From assembly GCF_047730065.1 (NCBI RefSeq), contig NZ_CP159829.1, positions 2,480,001 through 2,544,000 of the forward strand: DNA of 64,000 nucleotides, in the 5' to 3' direction. The notes beneath the pieces were generated by a model. It saw only the letters and a program-made list of their open reading frames with translations. It did no database searches and was not told where the DNA came from. This document shows positions 57,910 through 64,000 of this stretch, one piece after another. Both the position numbers and the translations under genes were made by a program. The stretch comes from Njordibacter sp028825405. Its GTDB lineage: Bacteria > Pseudomonadota > Gammaproteobacteria > Pseudomonadales > Balneatricaceae. Every line of letters begins with the position of its first letter. The first letter of the stretch is position 1.

Positions 57910-58539
57910 TCAATCACTAATCTTCACACCGTCTTTGAATGTTCCTGTTAATCTTTTCTGAACAGTTCCGTTTTCTTCGTATCTAACCCAAAAACCTTCG
58001 TGCTGACTGTTCTTGTAGTTACCTTTCCACCATAACTGACCATTCACATGGTAACCGACCCAAGCACCTTCTCTAAAACCGTTCTTGTAGTTACCTTTGT
58101 AACCTAACTCACCAGAATACCCGTAAAAAACCCAATGACCTTCTCTCTTACCATGCTCGAAGTTACCTTTGGATTCTAACTGACCATTGCGGTAATAAAC
58201 CCAAGCACCTTCTTCCTTACCGGTCTTAAAGTTACCTTTCCACCATAACTGACCAAATTCGTCGTACTGAACCCAATCACCGTCTCTCTCTGCGTCCTTA
58301 TAGTTACCTTTGTACTCTAACTTACCGTTCTTATAGTACTGAGCCCAAGCACCATCTCTTTTACCGTTCTTGTACGATCCTTGAGGATTCCCAGTTACCT
58401 TCCCATTAAATGGAACATCAGTGAACTTTTCGTAATAGAGACCTTCACGAAACACTAAATCATCCATCGTTGCACTCCAACTAGGAGAGGACAGAAGTGA
58501 TATGAATAGTATGGTGAGGAGTGTTTTCATTGGTTTCAT
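57910..58539 (-). CDS. exported MORN_2-type repeat protein (longer paralogue)
   Basis: The 209-residue protein has a signal peptide (MKPMKTLLTILFISLLSSPS) and about seven MORN_2-type repeats (KGNYKNGxREGAWVxYxxNGQLWW). It is nearly identical in its first about 30 codons and last dozen to the downstream paralogue. It starts four bases after the stop of the Sel1 gene, so the three are probably one transcript. Function is unknown; an envelope or periplasmic binding role is inferred from the signal peptide. Confidence 0.82.
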   Translation of the reverse strand: MKPMKTLLTILFISLLSSPSWSATMDDLVFREGLYYEKFTDVPFNGKVTGNPQGSYKNGKRDGAWAQYYKNGKLEYKGNYKDAERDGDWVQYDEFGQLWWKGNFKTGKEEGAWVYYRNGQLESKGNFEHGKREGHWVFYGYSGELGYKGNYKNGFREGAWVGYHVNGQLWWKGNYKNSQHEGFWVRYEENGTVQKRLTGTFKDGVKISD

Positions 58540-58543
58540 TAGT

Positions 58544-59140
58544 CTAACAATCTGTGTAGTTACTTTCTAAACATAAGCTAGACATATCCTGTGCTTTGGA
58601 TATATCAGCTGGGGTCATTTCTTTAGTTATTTTATCTTTATTCTTACCACCAATTTCGTTGTCGTTATAGCTACTTAAGTTGTACCACATATAGGCTCGT
58701 TTAGTGTCTGTTAGAACACCTCTGCCATTATCGTACATAAGCCCCAGATTAGCTTGAGCCTTAGCATGACCCTGCTCAGCAGCTTTGGTGTACCATTTCA
58801 CAGCGGTCTTATCATTCTCTGGAACACCGTCACCATTTTGGTACATACTCCCCAGATTAAATTGAGCGCTAGCATGACCTTGCTCAGCAGCTTTGGTGTA
58901 CCATTTCACAGCGGTCTTATCATTCTCTGGCACACCATCGCCATTATCGTACATAACCCCTAGATTATATTGAGCATCAATATCCCCTTGCTCAGCCAAA
59001 GGAGTCCACTCTGCTAGGGCAGTCTTAAAGTCACCTGATTGCGCTGCCTCCCGACCTTTATTAAAATCAGCAGCAATTGCTACTCCACTTCCCAATAATA
59101 ACGAAAGTGTTAAACCAATAATTATCTTTCTAATCCTCAT
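58544..59140 (-). CDS. exported Sel1-repeat (TPR-like) protein
   Basis: The 198-residue protein has a signal peptide (MRIRKIIIGLTLSLLLGSGVAIA) and three to four Sel1 repeats of 36 residues (AAEQGHASAQFNLGSMY, DGVPENDKTAVKWYTKA). Sel1 repeats mediate protein contacts. Two of the repeats are almost identical at DNA level. It is the first gene of the unit with the two MORN-type genes. Confidence 0.85.
   Translation of the reverse strand: MRIRKIIIGLTLSLLLGSGVAIAADFNKGREAAQSGDFKTALAEWTPLAEQGDIDAQYNLGVMYDNGDGVPENDKTAVKWYTKAAEQGHASAQFNLGSMYQNGDGVPENDKTAVKWYTKAAEQGHAKAQANLGLMYDNGRGVLTDTKRAYMWYNLSSYNDNEIGGKNKDKITKEMTPADISKAQDMSSLCLESNYTDC
58762..58977 (-). repeat. two near-identical 108-bp tandem units in the Sel1 gene
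   Basis: Units beginning TAGCATGACC at 58762 and 58870 are almost identical over at least their first 75 bases, each encoding one 36-residue Sel1 repeat. This indicates recent internal duplication. Confidence 0.85.
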
Positions 59141-59596
59141 GCTGCCAACCTATCAAAATTACTCTGCTTACTATGGAGACTACTAATATTAGGCTTTCAT
59201 TGATATAGGAAGATTGCTTATTTTATAACCTCAGCCGTATGACCACTCACTTTTAACAACCGCTAACACAAGAGCCTTTAGCCATACTTATAGCCCATTC
59301 TAAAGTCATAATGCCCATGCTTATGTTGGCATACTAGCGCTGCTTAGAGAGCCTTTCTGGAGCTTACAGGGGTGCTTTTGAGGGTGCTTTCAGGTGTAGG
59401 GTTATTGTGGTTTTAAGTATGCTTTTAGGCTTACTGAAAGGGTTATAATATAGGGATATTAGAGGCTGCTGATTTCCACAGCATTGCTAAATTTAGCTAA
59501 TAAAGATAAGTTAATAAATCAAAGCTTAGAAGCTAGTTTTAACAGAAATGTTATCTCCTCAGCTTTAAACCACATTGGTAAAATTAGTTAGTAATT
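59141..59596. other. intergenic region between the divergent Sel1 and protease-fusion genes
   Basis: No gene is visible in 456 bp. A TATAAT (59444-59449) could be a -10 for the plus-strand gene but has only a weak -35. A short direct repeat GGGTGCTTT occurs twice near 59369-59391. No ribosome-binding site precedes the ATG at 59597. Confidence 0.4.
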
Positions 59597-61450
59597 ATGA
59601 TAAGAACTTTTACGCTATTGATTCTGTGCGTCCTCTCTTCAACCGCTCTTGCTAATTTAAATGGTTATTTAGCATCATCTGGAGCGTCAAAAGAGAGTCT
59701 TGAACAGGTTGAATATTCAGAATATGGAGCTTATCTCCATTTTGATCAACTTCCAAAAGTATTGTTTCTACGTGATAGTATTAGAGATGGAGACATCTTT
59801 GACTTTAGACGGGCGCTCCGTAAACACCCATCCATTAGTGCGTTAGTGTTGGATAGTGAGGGAGGCTTAGTTAGAGAGGCATTACTGATTGCTGGGGTAG
59901 TCTCTGATAGAGGCATGACAACTTACGTTCCAACAGGTGCCCTTTGTTCATCAGCCTGTTCGTTTATCTATTTTGCTGGTAAGTCACGTCTAGTAAAAGG
60001 GGCGCTAGGTGTGCATCAATTCTCTAATGCAGATAATACTAAACGTGACAACGTCAATGAAGTGCAACAAAACACACAGTATACCACCTCCGAAATCATC
60101 GGATTTCTCAATGCGTTTGACACACCTGTCTTTGTTTATGAGGAGATGTTTGCTTCTTCAAAAATGTATTATTTTACAAAAGAAGAACAAATAAAACTGA
60201 GTTCCCATGAATCTTTGGCCACACTAACCAGTGTAGATACTTTTATAGGGAACTTAAGACAAGAGGCTGATTTACAAAAACAAAAGGCTGAATTACAAAA
60301 ACAAAAGGCTGAATTACAAAAACAAAAACAAAAGGCTGATTTACAAAAACAAAAACAAGAGGTTGAATTACAAAAACAAAAAAGAAAGCAGCGCATAGGT
60401 GCAATCAAATCACTTCAAACAGAGTTAAAGCGACTTGGTTGCTATAACGGGCTAGTTGATGGTGCGATAGGGAACAATACGGAAAAAGCATTATTAAGGT
60501 ATCTAAAACGCAAACCCCAACTCTCAGACTTGGGCACTAATTCTTTGGTTGAACTAACAAAGAAATTAACCAAAGAAAAAAGAGTTGAATGTAATATAGA
60601 GAAGGCAGTTTCAGCTCCTAAAGTCCAGACCCCTAAAGTCCAGACCCCTAAAGTCCAGACCCCTAAACCTGATCGAGTAAACGATAGTATTGCCTACTTT
60701 GATGCTGCTAATCTTAAAGGGTATAAAAAAGTTAGAGCTTTAGAAAATTTCATTATTGAATACCCAAAAAGCACTAGATTAGGTGATGCGTATTTTTTAC
60801 TTGGGGGAACATATTATTTTGACTTTAAAGCATTACACAAGGCAATTGAATCACTTACTCTGCTGGTTAAATTAAAGTATGCACATAACAAAAAACCCTA
60901 TGCGATGTATCTTATGGGAAATGTTTATAATGATCTTGGTCAGCTAATAAACTCTAAGAACATGTACCGACAGGTGATACAAAAATTTCCTCAATCAAAA
61001 GCTGGAAAGCTCTCTCGTGAAAAACTTTACAAAGAATTTAGTGAGACAGACAGTTCTAGGGCATACACTGTAACCCAACCTCCCAATGACCCTAAGGCAG
61101 CTTATAGGGCTGCATATGAGCTTATTAGAAAACGTCAGTTTAATGCTTCAATTGTGGCACTATTAGCTTTTGTGAAAAACTTTCCACAAAGTGCTCTTGT
61201 TGTTAATGCCTATTATTGGTTAGGAGAGGTCTATATGGTGCAAGGTGATGCATCCTTAGCAATAGTGTCTTTTGAAAATGTGTTTTCTAAACATACTCAA
61301 CACAGAAAAATTCCAGACGCGCTTTATGGAGCTGGAGTAGCTTATAAAAATATAGGAAATGTAAGCAAAGCTAATAAACTTTGGCAACGGGTGATTGCTG
61401 AGTATCCTCAATCTTCAGCAGCAAGGAAAGCCCTTGAGGAAGTAAATTAA
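59597..61450 (+). CDS. secreted mosaic protein: ClpP-like protease fold, coiled coil, PG-binding-like and TPR domains
   Basis: The 617-residue protein has a signal peptide (about residues 1-19, cleavage near ALAN). Residues 50-200 resemble the periplasmic ClpP/crotonase-like family: DSEGG (86-90), CSSAC with putative nucleophile Ser119, and GVHQF with His140. A KQKAELQ-repeat coiled coil (222-266) follows. Residues 267-306 resemble a PG_binding_1 helix bundle (LQTELKRLGCYNGLVDGAIG). Three PKVQT repeats (341-355) link to TPRs from about 360, the last about 115 residues resembling the CpoB/YbgF C-terminus. An envelope proteolysis or septal role is plausible but unproven. Confidence 0.75.
   Translation: MIRTFTLLILCVLSSTALANLNGYLASSGASKESLEQVEYSEYGAYLHFDQLPKVLFLRDSIRDGDIFDFRRALRKHPSISALVLDSEGGLVREALLIAGVVSDRGMTTYVPTGALCSSACSFIYFAGKSRLVKGALGVHQFSNADNTKRDNVNEVQQNTQYTTSEIIGFLNAFDTPVFVYEEMFASSKMYYFTKEEQIKLSSHESLATLTSVDTFIGNLRQEADLQKQKAELQKQKAELQKQKQKADLQKQKQEVELQKQKRKQRIGAIKSLQTELKRLGCYNGLVDGAIGNNTEKALLRYLKRKPQLSDLGTNSLVELTKKLTKEKRVECNIEKAVSAPKVQTPKVQTPKVQTPKPDRVNDSIAYFDAANLKGYKKVRALENFIIEYPKSTRLGDAYFLLGGTYYFDFKALHKAIESLTLLVKLKYAHNKKPYAMYLMGNVYNDLGQLINSKNMYRQVIQKFPQSKAGKLSREKLYKEFSETDSSRAYTVTQPPNDPKAAYRAAYELIRKRQFNASIVALLAFVKNFPQSALVVNAYYWLGEVYMVQGDASLAIVSFENVFSKHTQHRKIPDALYGAGVAYKNIGNVSKANKLWQRVIAEYPQSSAARKALEEVN
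60273..60380 (+). repeat. short tandem repeats encoding the coiled coil
   Basis: Units of the type TTACAAAAACAAAAGGCTGA recur in tandem, encoding ELQKQKA-like heptads. Copy-number change here would alter coiled-coil length without breaking the frame when in multiples of three. Confidence 0.8.
60617..60661 (+). repeat. three perfect 15-bp tandem repeats (PKVQT linker)
   Basis: CCTAAAGTCCAGACC is repeated three times without change, encoding the PKVQT linker between the PG-binding-like and TPR parts. Confidence 0.95.
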
Positions 61451-61522
61451 GATGTACGACTCTTCTGCATTGATAATGACCTCAAAAGATAGTTCTACAG
61501 TTGATGTATCAGCGTTTTCTCA

Positions 61523-62785
61523 CTAGTTGGGATAATCAACCTTAAGTCGTGTCTTGCAACCTAAGGTCTCATCACTCCACAAACGACTCATAGCCTCCTT
61601 TGCCCACTCTGCATCACCTTGCTTAACAGCTATAGCGTCATGTACCGGCAGTGATACTATGCCTTGCTCAATACCCTCAAGCATGACCTTTCTCAGTATG
61701 GCACCCTCTAGGTTTTGTGCACTTAATCCCCATCCTTCAAACAAGTTAATCTTAGGGTAGCGCTTTAGGGTGCCTTGCTTGATTGTGTCAAATAGCTCTG
61801 CATTGAAACCATCTTGGTTAAGTGCCTTAAAGGCTTTGGTCTCATCACTGGCTCCCATAGCTACAGTAATGAATTGTTTGATTCTGTTACGATCATCAAC
61901 TTTACATAACTCACCTATATCCTCATAAGGTGTTTCCCCAGCATCCTGTGAATGAAGTACAGCTAAATTGAGACGTAAGTGGTTAGCATTAAAGTCTACT
62001 TCACATATTGGTTCATCATCTATTAACGTGTTTATACGCACTCTCGAGGTACGATCTGGTAACGCTTGATATGGCGTATAAAGCCGACCTCCCTCAAGTG
62101 CAGTAGTGTTGTACTTAAGCTGCACAGGCCCTTTACATGCCCATGTATGATTCTTAAGAAACTCATTAATAGTGGTCATGCCTTGTCTTTCAGGATGATC
62201 TTTGACCAGTCGATTAATAATACGGTGCCAACCTTTAGCTGGGTCTTTAATAGTTATGTAGGGCGGTTTAATCTCTTGTTCAATATCGAGAAAATACTCC
62301 CATATCTGTATAACCAATTCATCCGTTGGAAAGAGCCTAGTCTTAGATGGTTCATTTTTGTATTTCTTACCTTCCTCAAGAGAAACTAAACCCACTTCAT
62401 CTAAATATCTAACAATATCTTTAAGGTACGTTAGTTGGAAACCAAATGCTTTGATTAGGTGATTTCCTTTAGGCCCATACGCATTGTTGTCCATCGTCAC
62501 AAGCAGCCACTTACGTTGAAAGATAGACTGAGCTAATGACATGAGGACAACTTCCCAATGCCATTTAAAGTCAGCTAACTGCTGAGGGCCTCTGCGCTTA
62601 GTATTAGATTGATTTACAAAAAGGGTGACGAGTTGGTCAAACTTAAGCGATGATGAGCCTTGTCGCATAGTCTTGGGGGAAAGGAACATATGATGCTTAT
62701 AATCATCTTCTGGCAAAGATTGAAGGGCTATTATTTCCTTTAATTTCAATAGATTATCGCTAATAATCATAACTTTTCTCTGCAT
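61523..62785 (-). CDS. putative minimal replicase with family A polymerase-like palm motifs
   Basis: I do not recognise a named family, but the C-terminal half shows three motifs in polymerase order. EVDFNANHLRL (262-271) resembles motif A (DYSxxELR). DRNRIKQF...MGAS (298-313) resembles motif B (RxxxK...YG). LPVHDAIAV (379-387) resembles motif C (VHDE), and QNLEGAILRKVML before it resembles the QGTAADIIKxAM helix of PolA. Residues 1-230 are not obviously polymerase-like, though 105-150 may be a winged helix. At 420 residues it is much smaller than PolA or phage T7 polymerases and shows no 3'-5' exonuclease motif. A GGAGG lies 12 bases before the ATG. It faces away from the repeat-rich region at 62797-63250. 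Confidence 0.6.
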   Translation of the reverse strand: MQRKVMIISDNLLKLKEIIALQSLPEDDYKHHMFLSPKTMRQGSSSLKFDQLVTLFVNQSNTKRRGPQQLADFKWHWEVVLMSLAQSIFQRKWLLVTMDNNAYGPKGNHLIKAFGFQLTYLKDIVRYLDEVGLVSLEEGKKYKNEPSKTRLFPTDELVIQIWEYFLDIEQEIKPPYITIKDPAKGWHRIINRLVKDHPERQGMTTINEFLKNHTWACKGPVQLKYNTTALEGGRLYTPYQALPDRTSRVRINTLIDDEPICEVDFNANHLRLNLAVLHSQDAGETPYEDIGELCKVDDRNRIKQFITVAMGASDETKAFKALNQDGFNAELFDTIKQGTLKRYPKINLFEGWGLSAQNLEGAILRKVMLEGIEQGIVSLPVHDAIAVKQGDAEWAKEAMSRLWSDETLGCKTRLKVDYPN

Positions 62786-63413
62786 AGGGACTTCCCGTCC
62801 TCCTAAGGCTTAAGAATACTAAGGTACAGCATAGGAGCCTTAAGATACTAGGGGTATATCTGTTAGTAATTCCTTTATCTATTCATAATGGATTAACTTA
62901 AGAACTTAGGCATATTCTTTATGTATTACTTTAATGATCAACTAAAGAGAACTACTTAAGGTTACCTTTATCTATTCATAATGGATTAATTATATAACCT
63001 ACCTAAGACTACTTGTAGCTATTATTAATGTTAACTAACCAAGTGATATAGAGTCTTAAGTGTATCAGGCCGTGTCCAATATCTGCTTAAGAACCTTGTG
63101 TTTGATACTTGGTTATTATCATTAAAATAGTCATAAGTGCCCTAGCCTCAGTCAAGCCTAAGGTGCTGTAGGCACCCATATAAGCTCACACTCTTCAGTA
63201 TCTAAAGTACACATTACCTGATGCTATAGGCACTCTTGGCTTGGTCATGTGCGCTGTGTAAACTAGTGCTAATATAGAGATTCACGAAAGCAACTCAGAG
63301 CCATTTTAAAAGGTTGACCAACGAGATTCTGGAGAACCCCGTGGTCTAAGGTCATTTGGGCTGACCTTGTTATTATCCTAACATTGTCTCTGTGCTATCT
63401 CTCATACGATTTA
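62786..63413. other. repeat-rich non-coding region, candidate origin of replication
   Basis: No convincing gene lies in these 628 bp. It holds six CTTAAG hexamers (62809, 62839, 62897, 62955, 63055, 63086), a 25-bp perfect direct repeat, two GGTGC/GCACC-like dyads (63162-63176 and 63222-63232) and an AAGGTCA/TGACCTT hairpin (63348-63368). Much of 62860-63050 is AT-rich. The set of short repeats beside a replicase-like gene resembles an iteron origin; this is an inference. Confidence 0.45.
62872..62989. repeat. 25-bp direct repeat pair
   Basis: Copies at 62872-62896 and 62965-62989, beginning CCTTTATCTATTC and ending TAATGGATTAA, are identical and 93 bp apart. Each contains an imperfect dyad (ATCTATT...AATGGAT), and each is next to a CTTAAG on its inner side. 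Confidence 0.9.
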
Positions 63414-63545
63414 TTAAGGCTCCCATTTAGAATTGATATTTTTCAATGAATCCTTCTTATTTCGTTTCACTAGAATAATTATGAGGTAAATAAAGACAAG
63501 GGCAAATCCAACTACAGAAGCTATAGTGGTAGTGATAATTAACAT
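63414..63545 (-). CDS. possible 43-residue single-pass membrane peptide
   Basis: An ATG at 63545 opens a frame of 43 codons (MLIITTTIASVVGFALVFIY, then a hydrophobic run to about residue 26, then KRNKK and a polar tail ending WEP). It has the shape of a small holin, toxin or regulatory membrane peptide. The purine-rich GAGAGG touches the ATG directly, which is poor spacing, so translation is uncertain. Confidence 0.35.
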   Translation of the reverse strand: MLIITTTIASVVGFALVFIYLIIILVKRNKKDSLKNINSKWEP

Positions 63546-63776
63546 CCTCTCAAATGTTGTCGCAGGGGTTAGCGGTGGCTAATCTAAGAATTATTCCTAG
63601 ATGCTTGTTATTCTAACAGCAACAGAGTTATCCAATCCAATACTCCTTACCTATGTCTTATTAGTTATAAACTGATGGTCATGATTCAGGCACCTAAAGC
63701 GTCCCTACGCCAAATCTGAGCCTTGGGCAGCCCTATAGTCTTAACCATGTGCTGTGCGCTTGAGGACTTGGGCAAC

Positions 63777-64000
63777 CTAAGTGCCTTGGGCAGCAAAAAC
63801 CAATACATTGCTATCAGACCTAAGACTATCCTCAAGTGCTATCAACTCTTGGTGAATTATAATTGAATCATCACGTAACTTAATAACCGTTGCTTCTTTA
63901 CTAATACCCGTTGAACCATAGTTTAATAAGTGCTTAGACGCTTTACGATGAGGGTCTGCCCAACCAGCTATGGACGCTAGAGTAAGCACAGAGACACCAG
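63777..64000 (-). CDS. C-terminal part of an unidentified protein, possibly a tyrosine recombinase (runs off right edge)
   Basis: The frame is open from the window edge to a stop at 63777 (about 74 residues). Its beginning, GVSVLTLASIAGWADP, resembles the segment around the second conserved His/Trp of phage-type integrases (Gv...l..laGW.), and HLLNYGSTG could carry the catalytic tyrosine, although the spacing is longer than usual. The remaining about 45 residues match nothing I know. The true start is outside the window. Confidence 0.35.
   Translation of the reverse strand, partial: GVSVLTLASIAGWADPHRKASKHLLNYGSTGISKEATVIKLRDDSIIIHQELIALEDSLRSDSNVLVFAAQGT

Noticed and set aside
57348..58539. 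Regularly spaced 60-70 bp repeats that could suggest a CRISPR array
   Set aside because: The periodicity is the coding repeat of MORN-type proteins in one open frame, with no constant repeat and unique spacer pattern.
60169..60408. 79-residue minus-strand cysteine- and phenylalanine-rich frame
   Set aside because: It is only the complement of the KQKAELQ coiled-coil repeats in the plus-strand gene.

Overview
The window is a stretch of gammaproteobacterial chromosome, most like the Pseudomonadales/Oceanospirillales in gene order. Supporting evidence is the S10/spc, str and beta (rplKAJL-rpoBC) clusters lying close together, the order birA-coaX-tRNAs-tufB-tRNA-Trp-secE-nusG, a der-bamB-yfgM-hisS-rodZ-rlmN-ndk-isc-cysE-trmJ-suhB-secFD-yajC-tgt-queA run, and duplicated tuf and fusA genes. 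Genus cannot be fixed from the sequence. No rRNA operon and no CRISPR array was seen.

Layout. 1-6584 (minus): the end of the spc cluster (rpsN, partial, to rplN) and the S10 cluster (rpsQ to rpsJ). 6810-9818 (minus): a threonine-catabolism unit made of a cupin regulator, kbl and tdh, followed by an SDR oxidoreductase (10092-10895); these separate rpsJ from tufA. 11103-15532 (minus): str operon rpsL-rpsG-fusA-tufA. 15888-17975 (plus): a second EF-G gene, divergent from rpsL. 18156-32306 (minus): tRNA-Thr, -Tyr, -Gly, -Thr, tufB, tRNA-Trp, secE, nusG, rplK, rplA, rplJ, rplL, rpoB, rpoC. 32399-47425 (minus): coaX, birA, der, bamB, yfgM, hisS, rodZ, rlmN, ndk and the complete isc iron-sulfur operon behind an IscR-type operator. 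47517-55713: cysE, trmJ, suhB (plus), secF, secD, yajC, tgt, queA. 55978-57052 (plus): an EamA transporter and tRNA-Leu(CAA).

Downstream of tRNA-Leu the sequence turns AT-rich and accessory. It holds a Sel1-repeat gene and two tandem MORN-like repeat paralogues, a large secreted mosaic protein (ClpP-like protease fold, coiled coil, peptidoglycan-binding-like and TPR segments), and a 420-residue protein carrying what look like motifs A, B and C of a family A polymerase palm. Next comes a repeat-rich non-coding stretch with clustered CTTAAG sites and a 25-bp direct repeat, a possible 43-residue membrane peptide, and an open frame at the right edge that may be the end of a tyrosine recombinase. 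Together this looks like an integrated mobile element at tRNA-Leu with its own small replicase and an iteron-like origin. That reading is inference and is the most novel content of the window.

Two other points deserve attention: SuhB has lost most of the metal-binding residues of the inositol monophosphatase family, and tdh carries an in-frame 18-bp minisatellite at its 5' end.
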